A stretch of 64,000 nucleotides of DNA. It comes from Pycnococcus provasolii (taxonomy: Eukaryota; Chlorophyta; Pseudoscourfieldiophyceae; Pseudoscourfieldiales; Pycnococcaceae). The stretch spans positions 620,001-684,000 of the forward strand of contig OW568869.1 of assembly GCA_938743325.2 (NCBI GenBank), written 5' to 3'. The position numbers and the translations under genes were made by a program. Positions 39,728-49,387 of the stretch are shown one piece after another. The notes below the pieces were generated by a model. The model had not been told where the DNA came from and made no database searches. It worked only from the letters and a program-made list of their open reading frames with translations. Every line of letters starts with the position of its first letter. Position 1 is the first letter of the stretch.

Positions 39728-41109
39728 ACCGTGGACCTGACGTCACCGTCACCACGGGCTGGCCCATCGCATCGTGTGGAATTATTGCCAGATTTCCTCC
39801 AACTTAACGATGTTGGCCATATTAATTCTACCTACATTGCTGCTAGTTCTGACGCATCATCATCAGTGGAATTTTTGGGCATTGCCGTACCTACTGGTCA
39901 ACTTGACACATCTCAGCGTCAGCGTTTCCTTGCCTTACTCAATGAGTTCTCTGATATTTTCGATACAGAAGGCGAGATGATCCTCCCACCACACTCTGAG
40001 TTTGACCATCGCATCATACTCAAGGACCCATCTAAGGTACACTATGCACCTCCACTTCCTCTGCCGCACGATCGACAGATTTGGCTCCACGATCAATACA
40101 CGAAACGTGTTCGTGCTGGATGGCTTGTGGATTGCTTTGGAACGTGGATATGGTATCTTCCCTGAGAAGGGTATATCCAAACGTCTTCTTTCTCGAATTC
40201 GACGACATAAGATGGAATCTTATCAGCATGTTTTTCCTATCTGCCAAAACACACCTACGGTTTCTTCTACTGTTCGCTCTCGTACTCTCTCACGCCGGTC
40301 CACACCTCTTCCTTCTAATTTGGTTGGTCAAGTCATTGAACATCTTCTGGACCGTCCTGCTCTTGATTCCGACCATGCTGTTTTCTTGGCTGGACTTATT
40401 CTTTCTTTTGATTCTTCTACAAACTGTTACCTGGTCAAATATACTGATGGTATTACAGCTACTCTCTCTGCTGATGTCGTTAAGACTCTTTTACTTCCCC
40501 CTGATCCGGTCGGAGTCTCGGATTAGATGTTGGGGAGAATGTTAAGGTTCGGGGTTTCTTTTTGGTTTTCTATTCGGGTTTCCCTTAGGGGATCCCGGTC
40601 CTCTTCGTTTGGATCTTTATTTGGGTTTCTTGTGGATACCTGTTGGTCTCCACTGGATATTTTATTGGTTTGTCTTAAGTGATAAGGTTAGCTCTGGTTG
40701 TGTATGGCTTTCAATGGCCAACGCGTTTGGCCAACGCGTTTACTTCGTTTACTTTGAGAATGGTTACATATATAGATTCCTTTTCTTTGGTCTTCTCCAC
40801 TTGAGAACCGTTCCCTCTTGGATTCGATTGGATTCTTTTCGATTGGCTCCCATGAGCCCTCGTTATATGTTGCCGTTGTAGCGGGCATGACGAGAGGATG
40901 TCGACACCCTCTCGTGCCGTGCTTTGCTCTTCCCTCGAGGCCTCACGGTCTCGGGAGGCTCTTTCTTTCCCTTTTTCTCTCTCTTAGTAACGTCATAACT
41001 TTCTTTCCCTTACTTATTTCTTGTGCACGTCGCACAGTCTTAAGCACCTGTGGCGCGTCTTCTCGCGTCTACCGCTCACGTCTTACTACGCCTAACTACT
41101 GCTCGAACA
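39728..41109 (+). mobile_element. Ty3/gypsy-type LTR retrotransposon remnant nested in the copia fossil
   Basis: It has a region typical of the stretch just before the reverse transcriptase core (about 39730-40165), a C-terminal tail region, a polypurine tract at 40531-40539 and one LTR at about 40540-41109 with TGTT/AACA ends. Most of pol is missing. It is broken, with few readable parts. It lies between the two halves of the copia fossil, so it inserted later. Confidence 0.68.
40540..41109 (+). repeat. probable 3' LTR of the gypsy-type remnant
   Basis: About 570 bp bounded by TGTT and AACA and preceded by a purine-rich tract. No second copy is present in the window. Confidence 0.55.
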
Positions 41110-41709
41110 ACGCCTAAGTTGTCCTGCAACAGTTGATACCTGGAATGTGGTGTAAGTTGAATTGGCGTGAGGAAACGAGTTCATGTGCTTCGCATCCAAA
41201 GATTCCGAGATTGTTATAATCCGGTTTGATTCCACACGCCATTGTGATTGGTATTCGGTAGTCAATGGATCCGCGGGGCGATCGATTGAGCAGTGCTGCT
41301 GCATGAGTAAGGGCATGTGCGCGGAAGTAATGTTCGTCGATGTTAGCAGCCTTGAGCCACGCAAGAGCCATTCGACTGATAAGATCTATGTGTTTTTCTG
41401 CTAGTCCTGCTTGGTGGTGCTGGTCTGCTACGGTTGGCTCCTTGTGTATGCCCGCATTGGCCATCCATTGTAGCGTCTCATCACTTAAGAAGTTTGATCC
41501 ACGATCTTCACGCATGCGGAGGACAGTTTTCTTATGTGCTTTCCAGAACGCAATGATCTCTTGCAATGCACGCCGCTTCTGCTCAGATGCGTCCTTAAGA
41601 GGTTTGTGTTCGACCTCCCACTACTCGTGTGTAGTGCGGCTGTTAGGTTGTTTGCGAAGCAAGCAACCAATAGCAAGAGTGGATACGCGCGAGCAGCCTT
41701 AAGGGAGAG

Positions 41710-42087
41710 GCCGCTGGAGGGTCTCGAGACCCTCCGGGCGGCCGCCCAGAACCAGCTGCGCGAGCGACTCCCCCCAATCAAAAACCCCAATTAAACAAGT
41801 AGAACTGAAGATTAGGTCACCTGATTAGGTCCCTCTCCAGGGGGGTTGGCCTCGCCCCTTTGGTTTTATTTTTTGTGACGGAACCACACAGTGGAACCAC
41901 TTGTTCCATTTTGTTGGTTTGTTGGCGAGCCTCCTCTCCTCCCCATCTTCTTGGCGAACTTGATCAATTCCGTACTACCTGTAAGTACTGTAAGTTCGTG
42001 ACGCCACACGATACCCTACTTCTTACAGTACTTGTTGCTTTCCCCTTCCTAAGAGGTGTCACAGCCCCTGGCCCTGGGTGGTTCTAT
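41710..42087. other. intergenic region before the bestrophin gene
   Basis: It contains a 20-bp perfect palindrome (41714-41733, GGAGGGTCTC and its complement) and two TACWGTA words (41996, 42024). No gene is supported. Confidence 0.5.
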
Positions 42088-42311
42088 ATGCCGTTTTCCT
42101 TTCTCACGCAGTCTCATCAATCTCACGGGCCTCATCAACACGCGGAGCATGGTGATGGTGATGGCGAAGAAGAAGACATCCATGCTGATAGTACACTCGC
42201 GCGTACTTCCTTGGTGTTCAGCATACCCCACAACACGCTCGTACCGGTGAACACTACCGGTGTCCTATCAGGCCATCTGCAGCACGCGTCGTCAACAACA
42301 CAGGAGGCAAC

Positions 42312-42342
<31 letters not shown>

Positions 42343-43944
42343 ATTACCGACGCAGAGAATGCGAACTTCATTGACGTCGGAATTTCTCCAACCAGCCACA
42401 ACGGCGATGTCGAACGGCAACCGCTCATCACGACGCCCGAACAGTGGTGCGCCGTAAGAGACAACAACGTCGACAGCAACAACATATACATACACCAAGG
42501 TGGTGGCGAGCCACCAAAAAAAACAACGGCCTCGTCGGGACTTCGTCGACTTGTCGCCAAAGTCACCAAAGTTCTCAAACACATCCCCGGAGTGCGGTGG
42601 TGCAGACGTCGTCGACAACGACGACGAACACCTCAGCCTCACCGCAGCAGCAGCTATGTTGACGCCAACACACCCATCGCACCAGCCACGGATGTGCCGC
42701 ACACGTTTCTCGCAGGGATGGGACCTGACTTCTCCTTCACCGTCACGCCGCTGCTGCGCATCATACGCGAGAAAAATGACCCCAGCGAGCGCTGCAAAAC
42801 CATCGACAAGGTGGCAAGGTACAAGGAACGTGAGCTCGTGAGGCACGGCTTCGCGCGCCTCTTGAAAGGAACCGTGCTCTCCCGCCCATTCATGCTGTGG
42901 CAGATGGCTTTCCTGTGGGTGCTTGCACTCGTCGTCGGCGGACTGCTCTACTCCGTCTCAAGATTGAGCGGAAGCAGAGGGCGCGTCGTGATTGACGTCG
43001 ACAGCCTCACGGACGTATCCGAGACGCTGCAGGAACTCGTCGCTTTCGTTCTCGGCTTCTTTCTCACCAAGACGGTCGACATATGGTGGGACCTTCGTCT
43101 CAAGTACCTGCAGCAGCTGTTCAACGTGATTGACAACATGTGCATGCGAATGGCCATCTACTTCCCGCAAGATACCGAGGAAGATGCACTCGCGCGCGAA
43201 ACCGTACTTCGCTACGGCCTGCTGAGCCTCGCACTGCTCTTCAAGGATGCGCGAGAAGTTGACGCGTGGACGGTTGGCGAGCAAGCTGACTTGGGCGTCA
43301 ACGACCTGTCCGACCTCATTTCCGAAGGATTGCTTACGGAAGACGAGGCGTCACGCCTGAACGACAGGGGTGTCGCCGCGCGCAGTCAGCTCGTCTGGGT
43401 TTGGATCTCCAGCCTCTTCACGAAGTGGTGCCTCGATGGACGGCTGCCAGACCCGTTCGGGAACCAGAATATGATGCTCGAGTACAGCGAGCGGGCACGC
43501 AACCAGATTGGCTTCATCCTTGCGCAGCTCAACATGCAGTTTCCTCTTGAGTACGAGCACCTCGTCACGATCATGGCGAAGATTCTCATGCTGACGATGG
43601 CATTCGAAACGGGCATGCTGTGGGGTGCGGTGTGGTTGCACGATGCCAACGGAACGGAGTACACGACGACGCTGCTCACAGCCATCAGCAAGTCCATCAT
43701 GCTTACGATAATGCCCGTTCTCTACCAGGGCATTCTCGACATCAAGGAGACGATCACGAACCCGTTCAGGGATGGGTACACGGACTACAGCTTCAAGGTG
43801 TTTCGCAGCCGCCTGGCGAACGAATGCCAAGCCTTCTTCGACGCCGGGCTTTATCCGCCGTACGTTCCAGTCGAGCGTAAGACTGCGGCGGTGCTTCCTC
43901 CTCAGTTCCTCGAGAGGCAAATCTCCAGTGCCATGTACGAGTGA
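42088..43944 (+). CDS. bestrophin-family anion channel-like protein
   Basis: 618 aa from the ATG at 42088. A His/Asp-rich N-terminal region of about 210 residues includes an Asp run encoded by (GAT)n at 42312-42343 and a basic RRRRQRRR stretch. The channel core follows: FMLWQMAFLWVLALVVGGLLY (first helix), FVLGFFLTKTVDIWWDLR (the FxLxF(Y/F)V...RWW region), LLSLALLFKDARE, the GLLTEDEASRL linker, then MLTMAFETGMLWGAVWL and the closing ETITNPFRDGYTDYSF, which matches the bestrophin NPFGxDxDDF segment. Bestrophins are Ca2+-regulated Cl-/HCO3- channels; algal members sit in thylakoid or cell membranes. No transit peptide is obvious. Confidence 0.75.
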
Positions 43945-43990
43945 TCACTCATTCATTCACTCACTCACTCACTCATTCATTCAGCAAAAA
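43945..43990. repeat. TCAC/TCAT tetranucleotide repeat
   Basis: Starts directly after the bestrophin stop codon, so it is probably in the 3' UTR. Confidence 0.8.
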
Positions 43991-44188
43991 AGTAATAGAG
44001 TTTACATATACTTCGAGTTTACAACGGTCACACGGTGTCACGTTCTGACGGTCATGGGACCCGCAGAGACGATAACCTCTTTTAAAAAAAAATTGGAAAA
44101 GTTTCCCGTAGCGACGCCAGGCTCATGCGCGTACGTCATGCGCGCGTTGACGCGTGGTGTCACGCGTAGAGTATTTCGAGAGTGTGAG

Positions 44189-44227
44189 GTAGGGGTTGGG
44201 TTACCTGGGTTAGGGGTTAGGGGTTCA
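44189..44227. repeat. degenerate interstitial telomere-like tract
   Basis: GGTTAGGGG and related words lie 200-240 bp before the SYS1 gene. Confidence 0.65.
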
Positions 44228-44429
44228 GCGCCATGTGTAACCCTTAGGTCCATGTGTTCCCATTTTGAAAACCCCGACACCTGACACGCGAGAAAAGGCC
44301 GCGGCCGGGCACCCTCCTCCGCGCCATAACCTTACAGCAGCAGTCCATCCGAATCGCCTCGGCCGTGCGTGCAAGCAAGTGCAAGTGCAAGTGCAACGTG
44401 CAAGGTGCAACGTGCAAGCAAAGCTTGTC

Positions 44430-44918
44430 ATGGGCAAGGGCGCCGGCCACGTCTCCGACGATGACACGCTGGTAGTGCTCCGCAAGCTGGCCATCAGCCT
44501 GCCGAGCCTCTACCTCTCATTCTACGCCGTCGCGCTCGTCGCGCTGCTTGCAGCCTTCTCGGGAGGAATCGACGACCACACAACCGCGTGGGCTGATATG
44601 CCGTTCGTGCATGAGCCGGAGAAGTTCGGCGAGGCGTCCAGGTTGGCAGCGTGCGCGCTCGCGTCGCAGCTTGCTGTCTGGGTGGTCGTTGGGCCGCTGC
44701 TTTTGTACTACGTCGTCGACTCTACGCGAAAGTGCTGGGACTATGCCGCTACATTTGCGTTCGTACACTTCGTGCTCACGTGCGCCATCACGCAGGCATT
44801 TCCCACAAATTACCGGTGGTGGCTTGTTACGCTGCTTGGCGGGCTTTGGACAAGCAGCGTCGGCGAGTTTGCGACGTATCGACTGAAGGACATGCGAGAT
44901 ATCGAGCTTGACCACTGA
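44430..44918 (+). CDS. SYS1: SYS1 homologue, Golgi membrane trafficking protein
   Basis: 162 aa from the ATG at 44430, matching the family's usual 150-180. Four TM helices are seen: YLSFYAVALVALLAAFSG, CALASQLAVWVVVGPLLLYYVV, the FAFVHFVLTCAIT segment and WWLVTLLGGLWTSSVGEFA. The CWDYAATFAFVHFVLT and FPTNYRWWLVTLLGGL...GEFATYRLKDMRDIEL stretch is the SYS1 signature. SYS1 recruits the Arl3/ARFRP1 GTPase to the trans-Golgi. The stop is 54 bp from the convergent NAXD-fusion stop. Confidence 0.85.
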   Translation: MGKGAGHVSDDDTLVVLRKLAISLPSLYLSFYAVALVALLAAFSGGIDDHTTAWADMPFVHEPEKFGEASRLAACALASQLAVWVVVGPLLLYYVVDSTRKCWDYAATFAFVHFVLTCAITQAFPTNYRWWLVTLLGGLWTSSVGEFATYRLKDMRDIELDH

Positions 44919-44972
44919 CCCTCCACTTTAATTTGTACAGCATACGAAGAAACTTTTCTTACATAGTCGATC

Positions 44973-46670
44973 TTACAGTACCAGCCACTCTGGCTTGTCG
45001 TGCCACTCGCTCAGATCATCTGCGGTGTCAACGTCGCGCAAAACAGGCAAGTCCTCAGAACTCACGCTCAAACCGCAACGTAGGCAAGCTGCAACCTGCT
45101 GCTCGCGCACTTGACTCGTACTCCACTCAATGCCCTCGAAGAGCTCGACGGGCGGCGCGTGCTTGACTGCAACCAAGTAATAGCCTCCATCGTACGCAGG
45201 ACCGAGCACGACGTCGTGGCTATCAAGTAGCCTTGCCGCATGCTGCACGTGCTCTGCTGTGAGTCCAGGAACGTCCGTACCGACAATCATCGCACGCCCA
45301 GAACCGGTCATACAAGTGAGCGCGTGGTGCATTCTTCTGCCGAGGTCTTTGTCGTCGACTTGCGGTACGACGAGAGGCACAGTATGCTCCTTTCCTCGAA
45401 TGTCCGCGCACCACTCCTTCAATCTCTCCGCATCCTGCGCCTCTGAGACGAACACGTGCGATATGCACGGCATGGCGATGACGCGTGACGCCAGCGACCG
45501 GTAGACGTCGCACGCCAACGAATTCGCGATTTCTGCAGATTGCACGTCATCTCTGGACAGCAGCGACGCAGCTAGTCGCGTCTTGCACTTTCCAGGGACT
45601 GGATAGCGCGCGAACGCGGCGACAGATAAAGCGCCTTCGAGCATGTCATATTCCAAATGAAATGCTTCCCCCACTTCGTTGAGGATATCGACGGTACCGG
45701 TGGCACGGTGATTCCGAGCAAATGCACGCTCCGCCGCGGAGCGAACCACCACGCTTGCCGCGGCGGTGGCAACGGCGGCAGCCGGAAGCGACGTTGGCTG
45801 AGACTGCGTCGAAAGTTTGGACCAGCCTAAGAGCGTGCCGATGCAGCCTGCGAGAATATCACCTTGTCCGCCGCAGCGCTTCGGCGCGCCGCGGGGATCG
45901 TCCACGTCAACGCTATGCCAAGCCTCCTCATCGGGCACGTGAAAGAGGACTTTGTCGGTCGATCCCTTCAAACAGAGCACAGGCGCGTCGATGCTGTCAC
46001 CAGCTCCTTCACCAGCCGCCGTTGGCGACCGAAGTGCGGATAGCAATTTGCCCAACGAATCCGAGTCTGAGGATGCAGAGGACGTTGATGCGACGGCGGC
46101 GTCGCACAGCCGGCGCACCTCCATAGCGTTTGGCGTTAGCACGGCGCGTGGATACCCTGCAAGGATGCCTGCGTCGAGCTTTCCGTCCGCGTGCAGAGCA
46201 TAGAGCCCGTCTGCGTCGACGACGAGCGGAACGCCGTGCTGTCGAGCTGCCTGCATCGCTGCCCTCGCGCACCTCAGCGCCTGCGGCTTTCTTCCAAGTC
46301 CAGGCCCGACGACGAGCGCGTGCAGTCTCGGAAGTGCATCGACGAGCTTGCCAGGTGCCGTCGCTCCGTGCGCTTCCACCTCCATCTCCTCGCACGGCGT
46401 GACCATGAGCTCCGGGCTGTACGCCTTGATTGCGGCGGCTGCCGACGGCGCGCAGAAGACGTACGCGAGGTCGGCACCGCATCGCAGCGCGGCCATGGCT
46501 GCGAAGTAGGGCGCGCCGGCGTAGTCCTGCGATCCTCCCAAGATGGCGATGCGTCCCGCGGCACCTTTATGGAGTGACGGTGCGCGTGCTGTGTCGTAGA
46601 TAGGCGGGAGCGTGGGTCGTATTAGGTGGGCGATGTGCGTGCGAGTGAGCACGTGCACGTGCGGCTTCAT
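44973..46670 (-). CDS. ADP/ATP-dependent NAD(P)HX dehydratase fused to DUF2064 transferase
   Basis: A 565-aa product. Residues 1-350 are a YjeF-C/NAXD kinase-fold dehydratase: KGAAGRIAILGGSQDYAGAP, YFAAMAALRCGADLAYVFC, VVGPGLGR, VDADGLYAL, LTPNAMEV, LKGSTDKV and the active CGGQGDILAG. It repairs hydrated NAD(P)H. Residues about 352-565 match DUF2064 (TIGR04282, 'selenodomain-associated transferase 1', nucleotide-diphospho-sugar transferase fold): FARYPVPGKCKTRLAASL, GTDVPGLTAEHVQHA, DVVLGPAYDGGYYLVAV and LPVLRDVDTADDL. The frame is continuous without a stop. No transit peptide is obvious. The function of the second domain is not established; the pairing suggests a role in metabolite repair or nucleotide-sugar handling. 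Confidence 0.88.
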   Translation of the reverse strand: MKPHVHVLTRTHIAHLIRPTLPPIYDTARAPSLHKGAAGRIAILGGSQDYAGAPYFAAMAALRCGADLAYVFCAPSAAAAIKAYSPELMVTPCEEMEVEAHGATAPGKLVDALPRLHALVVGPGLGRKPQALRCARAAMQAARQHGVPLVVDADGLYALHADGKLDAGILAGYPRAVLTPNAMEVRRLCDAAVASTSSASSDSDSLGKLLSALRSPTAAGEGAGDSIDAPVLCLKGSTDKVLFHVPDEEAWHSVDVDDPRGAPKRCGGQGDILAGCIGTLLGWSKLSTQSQPTSLPAAAVATAAASVVVRSAAERAFARNHRATGTVDILNEVGEAFHLEYDMLEGALSVAAFARYPVPGKCKTRLAASLLSRDDVQSAEIANSLACDVYRSLASRVIAMPCISHVFVSEAQDAERLKEWCADIRGKEHTVPLVVPQVDDKDLGRRMHHALTCMTGSGRAMIVGTDVPGLTAEHVQHAARLLDSHDVVLGPAYDGGYYLVAVKHAPPVELFEGIEWSTSQVREQQVAACLRCGLSVSSEDLPVLRDVDTADDLSEWHDKPEWLVL

Positions 46671-46872
46671 GCCTTTATTATGCTTTGGGACGAAAGAAAA
46701 TTAAGAATTAATGGGACGGATTATTAGTAGTTCTCCGGATAGGCAAAGGGAGGGGGGATTCCATTTTTCCGTTATTTTATCCCTGGGAAGTGCGGTGCGA
46801 TTTCGCGTCGTCAATAATGGGGGAAACGGAAAGGATGTTGTCTACTTGGTTGTTGTTGTCACGTTCACTCAC

Positions 46873-47553
46873 TCACTCCGTGGCCATCGCCGTCTTCGCC
46901 GCGGCCACCAGCACCAAGCCGCTGACGACTTCAGACGCGAGTGTCGAGAGAGCGAAGCCCGTGCCGTGGCTGCCATACCCCTTCTCGGCATAGCCGCACT
47001 GATGCATGATGCGACCGGTGGCCCAACCAATGGTGCACACGAGAGTCGCCGTGGGGTACACGACGCCAGCGAGGAGAGTCGTGATTACCTGTCCTGCGAT
47101 CGTCTCCGTCATGTGTGTGAGGCTGCGGTTCGCACGGTTGTACTTGCCCTCGTTACCATCCTCGCACAGGACGACTTTGGCAGCCTTTGACTCGTCTTCG
47201 TTTTCGCTTGACAGAACCTTGTAGACGTGCATATTCGCCCTCAAGTTTCCCGATTTGCGTTTCATCACACCTGACTTGTACGCGAGTGGATAGAAGTTCA
47301 CCCACGCGACGGCTTTCGCCAGGACGACACCTGAGAGGAAGAGCGGCGCGAGGTTGTACTCCGCCGCGACGCTGATGGCTCGTTCCGTGGCTGGCGAGGT
47401 TGTGAAGAAGGAGAGCCCGAACGCAATGGATGTTCCGATGGCTGTGGCTGCGCCCATCATCGTGAGCGTCTTCATGGGTTGCGGTTGCGAGGACGACAGC
47501 TCTTCGGGGGTCATGAGCGGCATGCCGTCGGACTTCACTGCGGAGGACGACAT
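46873..47553 (-). CDS. MAPEG-family membrane protein (microsomal GST-like)
   Basis: 226 aa from the ATG at 47553. Four hydrophobic helices are seen. The MAPEG core is YNRANRSLTHMTETIAGQVI...LAGVVYPTATLVCTIGWATGRIMHQCGYAEKGYGSHGTGFALS, equal to the family's RAHxNxxEN...GRxxYxxGY pattern. The usual second His/Asn (RAHxNxxEN) appears as RSLTHMTET, so catalytic glutathione activation is uncertain. Relatives include microsomal glutathione S-transferases and leukotriene C4 synthase. It starts head-to-head with chlorophyll synthase, about 400 bp away. Confidence 0.78.
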   Translation of the reverse strand: MSSSAVKSDGMPLMTPEELSSSQPQPMKTLTMMGAATAIGTSIAFGLSFFTTSPATERAISVAAEYNLAPLFLSGVVLAKAVAWVNFYPLAYKSGVMKRKSGNLRANMHVYKVLSSENEDESKAAKVVLCEDGNEGKYNRANRSLTHMTETIAGQVITTLLAGVVYPTATLVCTIGWATGRIMHQCGYAEKGYGSHGTGFALSTLASEVVSGLVLVAAAKTAMATE

Positions 47554-47761
47554 ACGAGTAGAATGTGGGGCGGCTTTGTTGATTGGGAAGAATGAGGCGG
47601 ATTTCCAGTCAGCACAGAAAATCTGGGGGAGGGAGGGACGGGGGAGGGGAGGGGAGGGTCCCATTCTACGGGGAGGGGTAGCCTGTACTGACTAAATTGT
47701 GTGATATCACGCAATCACGCACCTGCCCCTCCCTCCCTCCCTACTTTTTTCGGTCTTCCTT

Positions 47762-47781
47762 TAGGGTTAGGGTTAGGGTTA
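47762..47781. repeat. interstitial telomere-like tract
   Basis: Three TTAGGG units lie between the MAPEG and chlorophyll synthase starts. Confidence 0.9.
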
Positions 47782-47955
47782 CCCTCCTTCCCGGTAAGTT
47801 AACCTTTTAGGTCCCGTCACCTGTCACATACATTTGTCTACTCAGCTGCAGGCCCCTTATGACACACACTCACATGATCACGCGGCGCATTTTTTAAAAA
47901 AAGTAAGTTCCCGTTGGTTGTGACTTATCCAAAACAACACGTGAGTGACAAATTC

Positions 47956-49281
47956 ATGGTGGTGGCTGCCGGCGCCTCCCCTGCCTCCCGCATGATGAAG
48001 AGGAGTCCTCCTCCTAGGAGTAGGAGGAGTCTCAGCATCATCATCAGGTCTCCTCAACAACCGCTTCATCATGATCGTCATGATCCCTGTCGTCGTCGTC
48101 GTACCACTTCTACTACGGTGACGTGCGCTGCTGCTGGAAAGAATCAGGAGGAAGCTTCTTCATCTTCCAGTCAGAGTGAATCGTCGTCATCACCGCCGCC
48201 GCCGCCAACGCCAACAATTGCAACGCATGACGACCTCGATGTCTCCGAGGATGTGAGACATGAACGGCTGGTGATGGAATCGGAACGACAGCACCTCCAC
48301 GACGCGGACGAAGCGACGAATGTTGCATGGAAGCAGCTCCTTGGAGTCAAAGACGCGCCGCGCACAGTCGTCAAGTGGCGCCTTCGCTTGCAGCTCACGA
48401 AGCCAATCACGTGGTTCAGTCTGTGTACGGGTGTCATCGCCGGATGCATGGCATCTGGAAACGCATTCCACGCCGACGAAGGCGAGAATCTTGCGCGTGC
48501 CCTGTTTGTCTTTGTGCTCGCGGGACCGTGCATGGGTGGATTCACCCAGACCATGAACGACTGGTTCGATCGGGAAGTGGACGCCATCAACGAGCCAGAC
48601 CGTCCCATCCCGAGTGGACAGATTGACGGCTTTGAGGTTATGGTGCAGATTGGCGTTCTTCTTGTGGCTGGCCTTCTCTCTGCGGTGGCACTCGACGCGT
48701 GGAATGGTCTGGGGCACCACGACGCCCTGTTTCTTGCGCTCACCGGAGCTGCCATCAGCACGGCGTACAGCGTGGAGCCGCTGCGGCTCAAGGAACGCAA
48801 CGGGTGGATATCAGGACTCGCTCTTGGCATCAGCTACATTATGCTCCCTTGGATGTGCTCGATGGCATGTTTTCGAGGCTTGGACGACGTACCACTCGAA
48901 ACTCTCGCCGTCAGTTTTGCATTTTCGGTCGGCGCGCTGGGCATCAGCGTCGTCAACGACTTCAAGAGTTCCACGGGTGACCGACACCTCGGCCTGAAAA
49001 GCTTGCCCGTTATGTACGGCGACAAAGACGCAGCTCGCATCAGCGCGCTGGTGACGGACTTGCCTCAGCTCGGTGTCGCTGCTATACTCGCCCAGGCTGG
49101 TCGCCGCGATGCCGCGATTGCGATTGTATGCTCCGTGCTTCTGCAGGTAGTGCTGCAGCAACGCCTTCTGCTCACCACGGAAAATCCAAGCGACAACGAC
49201 CTAAAGTACATGGCAACGTCGATGCCGCTCTTCACGGGCAGTCTATGGGTTGCAGCGAGCGCATGCGGTGCACTCTTCTGA
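47956..49281 (+). CDS. chlG: chlorophyll synthase
   Basis: 441 aa from the ATG at 47956. A UbiA-family prenyltransferase that esterifies chlorophyllide a with phytyl or geranylgeranyl diphosphate. The ChlG signature is strong: LQLTKPITWFSL, the first Asp-rich motif in NDWFDREVDAINEPDRPIP, GWISGLALGISYIMLPW, and the second motif NDFKSSTGDRHLGLKSLPV. Eight to nine TM helices follow the known pattern. The first 115 residues are Arg/Ser/Pro-rich, with TCAAAGK resembling a transit-peptide cleavage area. PWMCSMACF replaces the usual PWWAGQALF, so a paralogue specialised for another substrate is possible. The stop is 106 bp from the convergent ABC gene. Confidence 0.9.
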   Translation: MVVAAGASPASRMMKRSPPPRSRRSLSIIIRSPQQPLHHDRHDPCRRRRTTSTTVTCAAAGKNQEEASSSSSQSESSSSPPPPPTPTIATHDDLDVSEDVRHERLVMESERQHLHDADEATNVAWKQLLGVKDAPRTVVKWRLRLQLTKPITWFSLCTGVIAGCMASGNAFHADEGENLARALFVFVLAGPCMGGFTQTMNDWFDREVDAINEPDRPIPSGQIDGFEVMVQIGVLLVAGLLSAVALDAWNGLGHHDALFLALTGAAISTAYSVEPLRLKERNGWISGLALGISYIMLPWMCSMACFRGLDDVPLETLAVSFAFSVGALGISVVNDFKSSTGDRHLGLKSLPVMYGDKDAARISALVTDLPQLGVAAILAQAGRRDAAIAIVCSVLLQVVLQQRLLLTTENPSDNDLKYMATSMPLFTGSLWVAASACGALF

Positions 49282-49387
49282 GAAGAATTGATTGCAAAAG
49301 GGTGAACAGAACATTGTTTTACAAAGTAAAAAGTACATGGGTTTTCAAGAGACACACAAATGTTTGTTTTTGTTTTGTTCTCTGGGG

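Larger units (their letters stand above)
39448..41700 (-). mobile_element. Ty1/copia-type LTR retrotransposon fossil, interrupted
   Basis: Two pol remnants lie on the minus strand: an integrase-core region at about 41114-41640 and the C-terminal end of the RNase H region at 39448-39727 (AD-LTKPL type ending). The middle of pol is absent, and the gap is filled by a gypsy-type remnant on the opposite strand. It is broken, with several disruptions. No intact LTR pair was found. The still-readable protein similarity suggests moderate age. Confidence 0.75.

Noticed and set aside
41714-41733. 20-bp perfect palindrome as an operator or recombination site
   Set aside because: A single occurrence in eroded repeat-flanking DNA, with no partner or context.
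39083-41870. The shared GGGGTTGGCCTCGC word on both sides of the LTR fossils as an LTR pair
   Set aside because: The similarity ends after about 20 bp; surrounding sequence does not align, so an LTR pair is not supported.
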